Assembly: GCA_028583415.1 (NCBI GenBank)
Contig: CM053266.1
Location: 101,401,799 to 101,465,798, forward strand
DNA length: 64,000 bases
Source: Protea cynaroides
Lineage: Eukaryota > Streptophyta > Magnoliopsida > Proteales > Proteaceae
Reading direction: 5' to 3'
Below the pieces are notes generated by a model, which saw nothing but the letters and a program-made list of their open reading frames with translations, made no database searches and was not told the origin of the DNA. Below are positions 22,494-34,050 of the stretch, piece after piece. Made by a program: the position numbers and the translations under genes. Each line of letters opens with the position of its first letter. Positions within the stretch are counted from its first letter, which is position 1.

Positions 22494-23820
22494 ATGGCTC
22501 GTACTGAGGTACCCCGAGTTCGTGATCCCCTTCGCTTCCGTTCTAATGAAGCCGAGGCACGGTATGCTGACTATGCCCGTAAGAAGCTTGAGGGTGGTCG
22601 TATGGTGAACCTGGCTGAGTTAGCCGTGTTCAACTTAGAGGGAGCCTTTGGTGACAATGGGGTGGCTTCCTGTCATAACATACGATGCGTGCACATGCCC
22701 GGATTTGGTGCGTCAGTTCTATTGTAATCTCCAGGTGGTGGGGAATTACAATGATGTTGAGCATGGTCAGGAGTTGCGCATCACCAGCTACGTCAAGGGG
22801 GTGCACATTTCCTTTCATTATCGGCAGCTGGCCGATCTGTTGGGCATTCCATATGATGGCCCCATGGTGTACTGGGCGTCGGGAGAGCCACAGTTTATTG
22901 AGATGGAGATGAGGGCAGAGATCGACAACCAGCTGTTACGCCCTGATCGCTGGCAGATGAGAGCCTGTTACTTGCGTCCAGCTCCACGGGTCTTCTGTAA
23001 GATTATCCAGCATAATCTGATCCCGCCGAGTGGGCACTATGAGAGGGTGTCTCAGCTGACCCAGTTCCGGATATACAGTATATGCACTCGACAGCCCGTC
23101 TGCCTTCCATACATCATCATGCGGACCATGAGTAGCGCTACATTGTTCGGTCATAGGGATAATCTACGCTATGGATGCATGATTACAGTGCTACTGACCC
23201 GTCTAAGGGTGGATCTGGTAGATGAGAAGATCCAGGAGAAGACCTTCTCGTCGCCTCTAGATTGGGAGACTATCTGCAAGATGGGGCTGCGAGATGCTGA
23301 GGCTAGTGATGAGGAGAGGAACGTGATGGTGCGCCCTCACACTCGGGTCAAGATGGCTGATGCTGAGGCTGTTGCTGCTGCTGCTAGAGCTCGTGTGGAT
23401 CCGGTCGACGATGACGATCGTATGTATATGGATGTCGACTTGATACCACCGCCTTCACCTACACATGCGGCTGGAGTTGGTACTTCTTCTGCGGCGGCTC
23501 CTGCACCTGAGGCTGGTCCTTCCCATTCGGTTGATCCTTCACTTCCACCTTCAGCCATGATGGAGATGCTGTAGGAGATCAGGGATGCTCAGCGCAGATC
23601 TGATCTGAGGATGGATGAGCTGTTGGCTGCTCAGCACGCATCAGACGCGCGGATGGGAGAGCTTCTAGAGGTGCAGCGTGCGACTGATCAGAGGATAACC
23701 GGTCTCACAGCTAGTCTACAGATGACCCAGACTCAGATAGCCTGGTTGACTAGAGTCTATGCTGAGGACTACGATAGAGAGCGTGAGGCACCGCCTCCTC
23801 CTTCGCCTCCAGCTTCCTGA
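22494..23820 (+). pseudogene. Antisense gene, 'putative plant transposon protein'-like, copy 1
   Basis: It runs opposite to gag-pol, between gag and the PBS. The N-terminus (M-A-R-T-E-V-P-R-V-R-D-P) leads into a domain with G-W-L-P-V-I-T-Y-D-A, P-D-L-V-R-Q-F-Y-C-N-L, V-K-G-V-H-I-S-F and L-A-D-L-L-G-I-P. These resemble, from memory, the Pfam 'Putative plant transposon protein' domain (Transposase_32). An acidic, Pro/Ala-rich linker and a Gln-rich, probably coiled tail ending P-P-P-P-S-P-P-A-S follow. Total length is about 440 codons. Breaks in this copy: one extra A near 22657 and an in-frame TAG at 23572. The role is unknown. Placement in a fixed site of both internal copies shows it belongs to the retrotransposon rather than being a separate insertion. 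Confidence 0.65.
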
Positions 23821-24084
23821 GTGTACTTTTATTTTTCCTTGTACTACAGAGTAACTGTCCGGGTTGTGGACTGTACTCTGCTTTCATTATGTATATATGT
23901 CTTGTTTCTCTCTCTAATTGTATGTAACTTGTTTCCCCTTTAATAGATGTATTATTCTCTTTTAAATTTTGTCTCAAACATCACAAGTGCTTACAATGTG
24001 TTAATATTACTGTTTTTATTTTTATCCTATCTCAGTTCACAATTGTGTTGAATGTATGCTAGTTCAGCGGACAAGGCCTGAGAT
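23821..24084 (-). other. 5' leader between PBS and the end of the antisense gene
   Basis: AT-rich and non-coding, shared with 33485-33748. It could hold the 3' end or polyadenylation region of the opposite-strand gene: TTTTATTTTTCC, then TGTATATATG and AATTGTATGTAA-like words follow its stop. No single signal can be chosen. Confidence 0.4.
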
Positions 24085-24096
24085 GCTCTGATACCA
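24085..24096 (-). promoter_or_regulatory. Primer binding site of the truncated A copy
   Basis: On the minus strand TGGTATCAGAGC, three bases (ACT) after the LTR end GTGTGACA. iMet type. Confidence 0.9.
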
Positions 24097-24386
24097 AGTT
24101 GTCACACCCCAATTCTACACTATTCAGAAAGATGTGATGAACCGCTAATAAACCGATGGTTCAACCAGTATCTCAAATAGGCTATCCCCGCGTTATCTAA
24201 ACTTACACACATCCGTAATCATAATCAGAGTAAATACACAATAGCGGAAGTATTATAATAACATGAACTGAGAAACTAAATGATATTAATAATTTAATAG
24301 AAAATTATTTTGTATTCAACTGAGACATAAATATTAAATATCAAATACATGTCTGAATAAATCCAACAAAGAAACCTATAAAATAT

Positions 24387-24520
24387 CTAATCAGATACAC
24401 ACGAGTTGCACTCGCAAGAGGAGTCGTGTGTATCCATTTCAGCTTCAACTTCCATCGCCGCTACGTTTCCGTACGCAGACGCATTCACATAGTTTTCAAC
24501 GGTATAACCTGCATCATCAA
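24387..24520 (-). CDS. Conserved short reading frame in LTR (family A, middle)
   Basis: It follows an acceptor-like TTTTGTAG and reads D-D-A-G-Y-T-V-E-N-Y ... Y-G-N-V-A-A-M-E-V ... C-E-C-N-S-C-V-S-D, stop at 24387; 134 nt. The unspliced frame is open upstream to an ATG at 24581, giving a 64-residue micro-ORF. Whether it is made from spliced or unspliced RNA is open. Confidence 0.5.
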
Positions 24521-25500
24521 CTACAAAAGTTCGACGTCGAGGGGTGAGCTCACAATACGGCTCAGTGAGTAGCCAAAACAATGCAACAATACATATGCAT
24601 GCAAAAAGTCAATTTATATCTTTGGTCCGGTTTAAAGTTTGCAGTATGCAGTAGAAAGGTTTAGGTAGCCAAAGGTCGCGTTTATTGACCCCGCCTCCAT
24701 ACACGAGTGTGTGACGTTACCCGAAGATCACGTTTATCGTCAACTCACATGCACCCAACCATGAACATTATATAACAAAGGTTACGTTTATTGCTATATA
24801 GTGCCATACCAACACGTGAGCCCCTGTTGGCGAGGGCTGCAAACAAGGCTTGCAACTAACCAATCCTAATGCCAAACAGTGTATCCAAGGCCTCACCCCA
24901 GCATCCCTCAGAATGTCCATAGAGATAGAGCTAAGGCCCCCTGGTAGAGTCAGAGACTACAAGGACCGAGACCACTCCCCCGATACTCTACGACATAATA
25001 GTTACGCTAAAGTAATGGCGATACGACGATGCCAATGCACAAGACTTGAGTTAGAGATAGAGCTAAAGTGCTGAGACCCGCCAAAGGTTAACGTTTATTG
25101 ACGTTCTCATCACACCTCCCCTGATACTCGTTCGCATCAAGCACATCAACCACACACATACAAGCACATGCCTATTCCTATCATCATCATCATCATCATC
25201 ATGTTATAAACAATAAAGTAAATATGCATGAACAAGTAATAGAAATATTGGATGGCATGCTGTATGCACATTACAAACATATTCCCATAGAATCAAGCAT
25301 AGCATAGGACTCAAGAAATAGAAAATAGTTTATTATTAACCAATTTAGTTTGCGGTTAAGGTTCCTCACCTTAGCTTGCTATAAGATACTTTTCCAAGCT
25401 TTAGAATCACCTTTACAGTGTTATTATATTGCTAGAAGACCTAACAAAGTCGATAGAATTTAATTAGAATTTATTCGGAATTAAAAACTACTCTATTAAC

Positions 25501-25640
25501 TGAGGGTCAGAGGTAGGGTCGATGCTAGGGTCGATGGGTCTATCGACCCTTCCCTCTTTCTGGACTTCCCGAATGCTGAGGGTCGATGGTCAGGAACACC
25601 TAGGGTCGGATGGTCATCGACCCTCGGTGTGACCCTTGGT
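25501..25640 (-). promoter_or_regulatory. Second GGGTCGA cluster, middle LTR A
   Basis: GGGTCGATGCTAGGGTCGAT, GGTCTATCGACCCTT and GAGGGTCGATGG words lie downstream of the TATA box on the sense strand of the LTR. Confidence 0.5.
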
Positions 25641-26034
25641 GCACTTTGGTCCAATTCCCTCTTTTAATCCATTCCTCGTGTTTGGGATCCTATGGCTTGC
25701 TCCTACATTCCATTCTACATTCATTCCATGGTCTGAAACCATGTATAACCCACCTAGATAGCTTTCACGCATTCTTCTTTGGTTTTCCATGGAAACCTAA
25801 CCATAGGTTGATGGTTTGGGTTTCTCCGAGATCACACTCTCAACAATTACTAACCTAAGGTCTGTAGAAATTCATGGAATTGGTATCCATACCTGAGAAG
25901 ATAACTTTTTCTCTGAAATTCTTCTCCTTTTTGCTAAGTTCTCTTCCTTCCCTTTCTTCTTCCTCTTTTCCTTCTCCTCCCTTTCTCTCAATTCGATTAG
26001 GGTTGTGAAAGGAGTGAAAGTGGCTTAGGGACGT

Positions 26035-26045
26035 CCTTTAAATAG
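26035..26045 (-). promoter_or_regulatory. TATA box, middle LTR A
   Basis: On the minus strand CTATTTAAAGG, followed by ACGTCCC. It is flanked upstream by the first GGGTCGA cluster and downstream by a purine-rich leader. Confidence 0.7.
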
Positions 26046-26144
26046 AGTAGGAACATCTTAAATAAGTCCCTTTGAGATTAGGAAAGAATCCCAATCGAAA
26101 AATATAGAAATTTCCTAATTTCAATATTCGGCAGAAACCGAGGG

Positions 26145-26275
26145 TCGATGGGAGGGTCGATGATCCCATCGACCCTAGGGTCTTAAGCTTTCCGACCCTC
26201 CCTTCAAAACTGAGGGTCTAACTTTCTGTTTTGGGAGGTCCGACCTTGCTTAGCTGGGTATGCGACCCTTTCCCT
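26145..26275 (-). promoter_or_regulatory. First GGGTCGA cluster (U3), middle LTR A
   Basis: Direct and inverted GAGGGTCGATGG / CGACCCTAGGG words about 100-230 bp upstream of the TATA box. Confidence 0.5.
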
Positions 26276-26410
26276 ATTTAAAGTGTTTTTGGGTCGATTT
26301 GATACCTGGGATCTCGATCTCCTTCACGCCCTTAGTCCATTTGACTCGACAATGATGGGTAAACCTGGTTCAAGGTGGTAAGACCGGGTTAGATTGACAC
26401 GGGTCTTACA

Positions 26411-26423
26411 ACTCCCCCCAACT
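26411..26423 (-). promoter_or_regulatory. Polypurine tract of element A
   Basis: On the minus strand AAGTTGGGGGGAGT directly before the 3' LTR start TGTAAGACC. Confidence 0.85.
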
Positions 26424-26486
26424 TATAAAAATTTTGTCCTCGAAATTGAATGTACCTTCTGAATCAAATAAGTGAGGGTATTGCTT

Positions 26487-29400
26487 TCACATAGCATTTT
26501 CTTCTTCCCATGTAATTTCTTTCATGTCTCTACTTTTCCATGTGACCTTAACATAGTAGATATCTCTGTTGCGTAGACGTTGAACTTTTCGACTAGTGAT
26601 TTCTGTTGGTGTTACTTTAAATGTCAAATCATCAGTCAATTCCGACAAATCCACTGTCAAAACATGCGTTGGATCCTTGACATACTTCTTCAATAGGGAA
26701 ATGTGAAATACGTCATGCACACTTGACATAGATGGTGGTAGTGCTAACTGATAAGCTACTTTTCCACGCTTAGCTAGAATTTCATATGGCCCGACATATC
26801 TTGGACTTAGCTTCCCTTTCTGTCCGAACCTCTTCAATCCTCGCATAGGCGATACCTTCAAAAATACTTTATCACCTACGGCGAACTCCAGATCTCTTCG
26901 TCGAGTATCCGCATATTGCTTCTGGCGGTTCTGAGCTGTTTTCACTCTTTCCTTGATGATGTCGACCACCCGACAAGTCTCTTCCACAAATTCCTGTCCA
27001 ACAATACTACGTTCTCCAACTTCATTCCAAAACAAGGGAGTTCGACCTTTCCTGCCATACAGTGCTTCATAAGGTGACATCTGTATAGTAGCCTGATAGC
27101 CGTTATTATAAGCGAACTCGATCAATGATAATATTTCATCCCATGATCCCTTGAAATCAATTACACATGCTCGTAGCATATCTTCTAGAATCTGAATTGT
27201 ACGCTCTGACTGTCCATCTGTCTGTGGGTGGAATGCAGTACTGAACTTCAACGTTGTACCCATAGCCTTTTGCAATCCTTCCCAAAATTTGGAAGTAAAT
27301 CGTGGATCTCTATCCGACACAATACTTTCTGGAACACCATGTAATCGAACAATATTATCCACATACAGCTTCGCTAACCTTTCCAGTGTATACTGAGGTC
27401 GTATAGGTATGAAGCGAGCTGTTTTGGTCAGACGGTCCACAATCACCCAAACTGCGTCAACTACTCGAGGAGTCAATGGCAGTCCCGTGACGAAGTCCAT
27501 AGTGATACAGTCACATTTCCATGCTGGTTTCGGTAATGGCTGCAACAATCCAGCGGGTCCTTTTCATTCAGCCTTTACTTTCTGACAATTTAGGCATTGA
27601 GACACGAACTTAGCTACATCTGCTTTCATTCCCCTCCACCAATATAATTTCTTTAGATCATGATACATTTTTGTACTTCCAGGGTGTATCGAATAGATGG
27701 TGGTATGGGCTTCTTTCATCTGTCTATGTCTAATGTCCATACTTTCTGTTTCAGGTACACATATTATTCCTTTGTATTTTAGTACCTTCTCGTCATCCAA
27801 GGTGAACTCAGGGTTAGTCTTACCTTTCTCAATATCTTCTTGTACTGTTCTCAGATAAGGATCTGCTTTGATAGCTGTCTTCACTTCGTCCACTATATCC
27901 GGTATAATCTTCAATGCCGCGAACATATTCAAAAATCGATGAATAAACCCTTGGTTGGCTGATTCATCCATTGTATCTATCACATACTGCTCGTTGCCGT
28001 GATTGAACACCATTCCGTTGGTACACATTGCTGCAATCGAGCTAACTTCTCCTTGAGATTTTATCATTGCTTTTCTGCTCAATGCATCCTCTACCACGTT
28101 CGCTTTTTCCGAATGATACTGAATATCACAATCATAGTCTTTCAATAGTTCCAGCCATCTCCTTTGTCTCATATTCAACTCCTTCTGATTAAATAGATAA
28201 GTAAGACTTTTATGGTCCGACTTAATCTGAAATTTCTCCCCGTATAGGTAATGTCTCCATATCTTGACCGCATGTACTACTGCCGCTCGCTCCAGATCAT
28301 GAGTGGGATAATTTTTCTCATGTACCTTTAACTGTCTTGAAGCATAAGCAATCACTTGCTCTCCTTCCATAAGCACACATCCTAATCCCAGTCCTGACAC
28401 ATCCGTGTATAAAGTAAATGTCTGTCCTGGCACGAGAATAGTCAAAATCGGGGCGGTTATCAATCTGGTCTTCAATGTCTGGAAGCTCTTCTCACATTTA
28501 TCCGTCCACACAAACTTTTCACCTTTCTTAGTCAAACTGGTGAAAGGTACGGCAATCCGAGAATAGTCTTCTACGAATCTCCGATAATAACTAGCTAGAC
28601 CCAGAAAAATTCTAATTTTCGAAACACTCTTTGGTGCTTCCCACTTCACAATAGCCTCGATCTTGCTGGGATCCACTTTGATTCCTTCAGCGGATACTAC
28701 ATGGCCTAGGAATGCAACTTTACTTAGCAAAAACTCGCACTTTGAAAATTTGGCATATAGCTTCTCTTTCCTTAAACGTTGTAGGGCTGTGTTTAGGTTC
28801 TTGATATGAGTTTCCTTGTCCTTGGAATATATCAATATGTCATCAATAAATACTATAACAGACGTATCCAACATATCGTGGAAAACTCGGTTCATAAGTT
28901 CCATGAACGTTGCCGGTGCATTAGTTAATCCGAAAGACATAACCAAAAATTCATAATGTCCATATCTGGTTCTGAATGCTGTCTTTGGAATATCACCTTC
29001 TTTAATCTTCAGCTGATGATAGCCTGATCGAAGATCGATCTTAGAAAATACTTTTGCTCCTTGTAACTGATCGAACAAGTCATCGATCCGAGGTAGTGGA
29101 TATCGATTCTTGATTGTCAGTTTATTCAACTCTCGATAGTCGATACATAATCGAACGCTACCATCCTTCTTCTTTACGAACAACACCAGTGCACCCCATG
29201 GAGATATACTGGGTCGAATATAACCCTTGTCCAGTAATTCTTGTAGTTGCACCTTCAGTTCCTTCAGTTCCGTAGGAGCCATCCTGTAAGGTGCTTTTGA
29301 TACGGGTGCGGCTCCAGGTATCAGGTCTATTACAAACTCCGTGGCCCGGTCGGGTGGTAATTCGGGTAGTTTCTCTGGAAATACGTCAGGGTAATCCCGC

Positions 29401-29896
29401 ACGACGTCAATGTCTTCCATTCGTGGTGCTTCCTTGGTTAGGTCGACCACTGATACTAGATACCCGACTGCTCCCTTCTCCAGGCACTTCTTAGCCTTTA
29501 ATGCTGAGAGTATGAGCTTGCGTCTCCGGGGAAGTTTGGTTCCCGAGAAACTGAATTCTGCCCCTTCTTTGTCTTTGAATGTTAGCTTCTTTTCGGCGCA
29601 TAATAAATTTGCAGAATGCCGAGCTAACCAGTCCATTCCCAAGATGACATCAAAGTCTGCCATCTCAAGTTGTATCAAGGTTGCATCTAAGGTCTGCTCT
29701 CCAATGAGAACTGGACATGGTCCATAACCCTTCTCTAGTTCCACTTCTAACCCCATCGGTGATCGTACAAGTAATTTGTAGTCTAATGTTTGGATGGGTA
29801 ATTTTGTCTTCTTTCCAAATGACACAGATATAAAGGAATGAGTAGCTCCGGAATCGAAGAGTACTCTGGCAGGTACGCCATTTATAGGTACAATAC
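26487..29896 (-). pseudogene. pol (protease-RT-RNase H-integrase-chromodomain) of element A
   Basis: The catalytic polyprotein of a Ty3/gypsy chromovirus. Protease D-S-G-A lies just after the predicted intron, and the RT has F-I-D-D-I-L-I-Y. RNase H keeps the D-E-D residues in Y-T-D-V-S-G, D-L-E-R and S-D-H-K-S-L. The integrase has the H-H-C-C finger (ending C-L-N-C-Q), then M-D-F, S-D-R-D and Q-S-E-R for D-D-E, and the G-P-Y module. The tail E-I-T-S-R-K-V-Q-R-L-R-N-R ... W-E-E-E-N-A-M resembles the Del/Tekay chromodomain. The frame is open apart from one TGA at 27562-27564, probably a CGA-to-TGA change as element D has Arg there. It is otherwise nearly intact, suggesting recent activity. Confidence 0.9.
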
Positions 29897-29966
29897 CTGT
29901 GATTTATCTTTACTTAGTCTACATGCTCATTCAATGTAATTACAACTTTAAAAGTTTCAGTCATAC
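29897..29966 (-). other. Predicted 70-bp intron between gag and protease
   Basis: Minus strand donor GTCACAG|GTATGA and acceptor AAATCACAG|GTATTG. The unspliced gag frame runs into this segment and stops there (UAG). Removal joins V-V-T-G in phase to the protease frame. Element C has the same arrangement with 68 bp (57552-57619), so length varies while the sites are kept, as expected of an intron. The ends share a TCACAGGTAT direct repeat. Confidence 0.6.
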
Positions 29967-31208
29967 CTGTGACCACATCGGGTGATGCGGCCGCATCCTC
30001 GGACGTAACAGCATATACATGTCCCTGATGGAATTGTTTCTGGGCTTAGGGCACTCCCTTGCCATATGTCCCGGCTGGTTGCAGCTAAAACACTTCGGGG
30101 CTTCAGAATTTGGCTTTGGCTGAGGTTGAGCTGCTGGGGTAGTCTTGGTTGCAGCATTAAAATTCTGAGGACGGAAAGGCTTATACGTCCTGTTATTGCC
30201 TCCGTTGTAGGAGTTTCCGGCTGGTCTCTTGATGCCTCTGTTCTGAGTAAGGTAACTCTCCTTCTGGCTCGATTCAATCACTCGAGCAATCTGGACAGCT
30301 TCGTTGTAAATTTTCTTCTCTAAGCCCAGAACATTTTCTCTGATGCTTCCTCTTAGTCCCGTGACAAATCTACGGGTTTTGGTTTCTTCTTCTTGCATAC
30401 TCAGTGGTGCGAAGAAAAACAGCTCTTCATAACGCTGTTGGTACGCATCCACTGACATCTGTCCCTGATAAAGACTCAGGAACTCCTTCTCCATCGAATC
30501 TCTGAAGCTTCGTGGAAAATATTTCTCAAAGAATAGTTCTTTATATATAGCCCATGTCAGTAGGGTGTGCTTGGTCAGTAAATATGTCTTCGTGGATTTC
30601 CACCAATGATGTGCGTCGCCCTTGAGCATGAAGGTGGCACATAGTACTTTCGCTTCCTCTGTAATAGTCATCATGAGGAAGTTTCTCTCCATCTCGTCTA
30701 TCCAGTGTGCTGGCCACAATGGATCAGACGGCTTGCCGTTGAATTCTCTGGGTTTCATCTTCAAAAATCTCTCCACTAGCCGGGAGTGATCCAGCTGATT
30801 TTGGGGGTTTGCCCCAAACATGTTGTGTGGATACTGGTAATCACCCTGAGCTGTTCCTGGAACCTGTACTGGAATCTGTGCAGCCGATTGTTGAGGTGTC
30901 TGATGAGCTGGGTGGTTACCCACCGGTGCTGCACTGGCTTGTCCAGTGTGCATGGGTGCGGCCTGAGTGGCTTTAAACATAATTCCCATGGCGACCTGCA
31001 TCTGAGCCTTTGCGTGTTGCATCTGCTGCAGCTGCTGTGCCAGGTTCATCACCACTGTTGCTAGCTCTGGTGGTGGAGGTGGCAAATTTGTAGGGTTTGC
31101 AGGTTCTGGATTTCCCGGTGCGTAGTTATTCTCTTTACTAGTCTCCTCCACTAGTGGTGGTGGTGGGACTGCGTTTCGGGTCTATCGGGTCACTCTACGT
31201 CCAGACAT
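29967..31208 (-). pseudogene. gag of element A
   Basis: Capsid-nucleocapsid polyprotein. ATG at 31208 (M-S-G-R-R-V-T-R), Pro-rich N-terminus, Gln/Met-rich stretch, a capsid region with K-P-R-E-F-N-G and W-I-D-E-M-E-R-N-F, and a CCHC knuckle C-F-S-C-N-Q-P-G-H-M-A-R-E-C. Breaks: TAG at codon 9 (31184-31182), where the truncated copy has Gln, and a one-base frameshift after the knuckle near 30035-30060. After the shift the reading resumes as G-H-V-Y-A-V-T and ends at V-V-T-G at the intron border. Confidence 0.85.
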
Positions 31209-31345
31209 ATTTCTTTTCGGTGATTGGTGGTGCCTGAAAATCATCAAATAGGTTAGAAATCAATTATATTTCATGTAGGCATGCTAACCAATAATCAATT
31301 CCAATTCTAGCTCATTTTATAAAAAAATGCTATCATTTCTATGCG

Positions 31346-31560
31346 GGGTCAATGGTGAGGGTCGATGGTATGTCCGACAATTAGTATCCAACCCTGGAAA
31401 TAACCTGTTCTTCCCGAGAGCTGAGGATCGATTCGAGGGTCGATGGGTATCCGACCCTCAGTTCCGACCCTTAGTTTTCTGTCAGGTTCCCGAGAGCCGA
31501 GGGTCGATGGGAGGGTCGATTCGAGGGTCGATTGTGCTAGTCGAATTGTCCGACCCTCGG
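31346..31560 (+). promoter_or_regulatory. GGGTCGA motif cluster ahead of the antisense gene, copy 2
   Basis: Same arrangement as 21670-21895, with small differences. The spacing of the repeated words to the predicted splice donor is conserved. Confidence 0.55.
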
Positions 31561-31713
31561 ACCAAAAATCAGATTTTTAAGATCCGATTCTGGGTCATTT
31601 CTCACTATTCCTCCTCGTTTCGACTCGTCTCTCCTCTCTGAGTTGCTACAGTGCTACTCTACTGTTTTGGATCGGTTTGACTCCGGGTTTCGACGTCCAC
31701 GTCATCACTACAG

Positions 31714-32155
31714 GTATGTCTTCCCATTTTTACCTATTTTTAGGTTTCCATTTCTAGGTTTTCGCACGTTTAACTTGTATTTTCCAAATTAAACTTTTTC
31801 CAACCATAAAAATTCGATTTTTATTGGGGGCTTTTGTTATTGGTGTCTTGAGGAATGAAAGCCCTCAAAAATTTTTGAGTTTCATCGGTTGGTTATCGAG
31901 AAACTTGAAATTTTCTCTTTTTGCCCTAATTTGTCGACATTTTCGATTTTTCTTTGAATTTCTTCAAATTGGACATCGTCAGTTAAAATTTCCTACTGCA
32001 TGTGGGTTGTAGGGTATGTTTAAACCTTCGTAAGTCCTTATGCCCACTTGTATGGTTAGGAATGGGCTTTATGGTCAACTTACGTCGTTATTAAAATCAA
32101 GTTTCGGATTTTTATCCTATTAACTCCTTGTTTTCCTTCTCTTTCTTATTTGTAG
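31714..32155 (+). other. Predicted leader intron of the antisense gene, copy 2
   Basis: Donor CTACAG|GTATGT and acceptor TTCTTATTTGTAG, both kept, with the ATG at 32161 five bases downstream. 442 bp against 441 bp in copy 1. Confidence 0.6.
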
Positions 32156-32160
32156 ATACT

Positions 32161-33484
32161 ATGGCTCGTACAGAGGTACCCCGTGTTCGTGATCCCCTTC
32201 GCTTCCGTTCTAATGAAGCCGAGGCACGGTATGCTGACTATGCCCGTAAGAAGGTTGAGGGTGGTCGTATGGTGAACCTGGCTGAGTTAGCCGTGTTCAA
32301 CGTAGAGGGAGCCTTTGGTGACATGGGGTGGCTTCCTGTCATTACATACGACGCGTGCACATGACCGGATTTGGTGCGTCAGTTCTATTGTAATCTTCAG
32401 GTGGTGGGGAATTATAATGATGTTGAGCATGGTCAGGAGTTGCGCATCACCAGCTACGTCAAGGGGGTGCACATTTCCTTTCATTATCGGCAGCTGGCCG
32501 ATCTATTGGGCATTCCCTATGATGGCCCCATGGTGTACTGTGCGCCAGGAGAGCCACAGTTTGTTGAGATGGAGATGAGGGCAGAGATCGACAACCAGCT
32601 GTTACGCCCGATCGCCGGCGGATGAGAGCCCGTTACTTGCGTCCAGCTCCACGGGTCTTCCGTAAGATTATCCAGCATAATCTGATCCCACCGAGTGGGC
32701 ACTATGAGAGGGTGTCTCAGCTGGCCCAGTTCCTGATATACAGTATATGCACTCGACAGCCCGTCTGCCTTCCATACATCATCATGCGGACCATGATTAG
32801 TGCTACATTGTCCAGTCATAGGGTAATCTACCCTATGGACGCATGATTACAGTGCTACTGACCCGTCTGGGGGTGGATCTGGTAGATGAGAAGATCCAGG
32901 AGAAGACCTTCTCGTCGCCTCTAGATTGGGAGGCTATCTACAAGATGGGGCTGCGAGATGCTGAGACTAGTGATGAGGAGAGGAACGCGATGGTGCGCCC
33001 TCACACTCGGGTCGAGATGGCTGATGCTGAGGCGCTGCCACGCTCTCGCTAGAGCTCATGTGCATCCGGTCGACGATGACGATCGTATGTATATGGATGT
33101 CGACTCGATACCCCCGCCTTCACCTACACAAGAGGCTGGAGTTGGTACTTCTTCTGCGGCGGCTCCTACACCTGAGGCTGGTCCTTCCCATTCGGCTGAT
33201 CCTTCACTTCGACCTTCAGCCATGATGGAGATGCTTTGCGAGAGATCGGGGATGCTCAGCGCAGATCTTATCCGAGGATGGATGAGTTGTTGGCTGCTCG
33301 GCCACGCAGCGACGCGCGGATGGGAGAGCTTCTAGAGGTGCGTGCGACCGATCGGAGGATAGCCGGTCTCACAGCTAGTCTACAGACGACCCAGACTCAG
33401 ATAGCCTGGTTAACTAGAGTCTATGCTGAGGACTACGACAGTGACCGTGAGGCACCGCCTCCTCCTTCGCCTCCAGCTTCCTGA
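32161..33484 (+). pseudogene. Antisense gene, 'putative plant transposon protein'-like, copy 2
   Basis: Same gene as 22494-23820, in the full-length A element between gag and PBS. It lacks the frameshift near codon 55 of copy 1, so the conserved core reads on into G-W-L-P-V-I-T-Y-D-A-C-T, where TGA stops it (copy 1 has a Cys codon there). Further lesions: frameshifts near 32609, 32820 and 33035 and a shift around 33235. The C-terminal P-P-P-P-S-P-P-A-S end is kept at 33484. The two copies carry different lesions, so the gene was intact in their common ancestor. Confidence 0.65.
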
Positions 33485-33748
33485 GTGTACTTTTATTTTT
33501 CCTTGTACTATAGAGTAACTGTCCAGGTTGTGGACTGTATTCTGCTTTCATTATGTATATATGTCTTGTTTCTCTCTCTAATTGTATGTAACTTGTTTCC
33601 CCTTTAATAGATGTATTATTCTCTTTTAAATTTTGTCTCAAACATCACTAGTGCTTACAATGTGTTAATATTACTGTTTTTATTTTTATCCTATCTCAGT
33701 TTACAATTGTGTTGAATGTATGCTAGTTCAGCGGACAAGGCCTGAGAT
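33485..33748 (-). other. 5' leader of element A between PBS and the antisense gene
   Basis: Near-identical to 23821-24084. Non-coding. It may serve as the 3' flank of the opposite-strand gene. Confidence 0.4.
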
Positions 33749-33761
33749 GCTCTGATACCCA
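33749..33761 (-). promoter_or_regulatory. Primer binding site of element A (altered)
   Basis: On the minus strand it reads TGGGTATCAGAGC where the other copies have TGGTATCAGAGC, so one base is changed or added near the 5' end. It lies next to the LTR end at 33764. Confidence 0.8.
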
Positions 33762-34050
33762 GTTGTCACACCCCAATTCTGCACTATTCAGAAAGATGTG
33801 ATGAACCGCTAATAAACCGACGGTTCAACCAGGATCTCAAATAGGTTATCCCCGCGTTATCTAAACTTACACACATCCGTAATCATAATCAGAGTAAATA
33901 CACAATAGCGGAAGTATTATAATAACATGAACTGAGAAACTAAATGATATTAATAATTTAATAGCAAATTATTCTGTATTCAACTGAGACATAAATATTA
34001 AATATCAAATACATGTCTGAATAAATAAAATAAAGAAACCTATAAAATAT

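Larger units (their letters stand above)
24100..26410 (-). repeat. Family A LTR, middle copy
   Basis: Minus strand from TGTAAGACCCGTGTC (26410) to GGGGTGTGACA (24100), 2311 bp. It is the 3' LTR of the complete element and at the same time the 5' LTR of the truncated one. Inside: motif clusters at about 26145-26275 and 25501-25640, TATA at 26045-26035, a donor-like AAG|GTGAGG at 25370/25369, two TAGAGATAGAGCTAA boxes (24920, 25052) and the micro-frame. Confidence 0.9.

Noticed and set aside
22494..23820. Independent DNA transposon or captured host gene
   Set aside because: The gene sits at the same site in both internal copies with no terminal inverted repeats or target duplications around it, so it belongs to the retrotransposon family. 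Ancient capture cannot be excluded.
24850..25074. 74-codon frame across the TAGAGATAGAGCTAA boxes (similar frames near 52150 and 60340)
   Set aside because: It follows the repeated boxes in the LTR on the wrong strand, and the frame is not kept between families.
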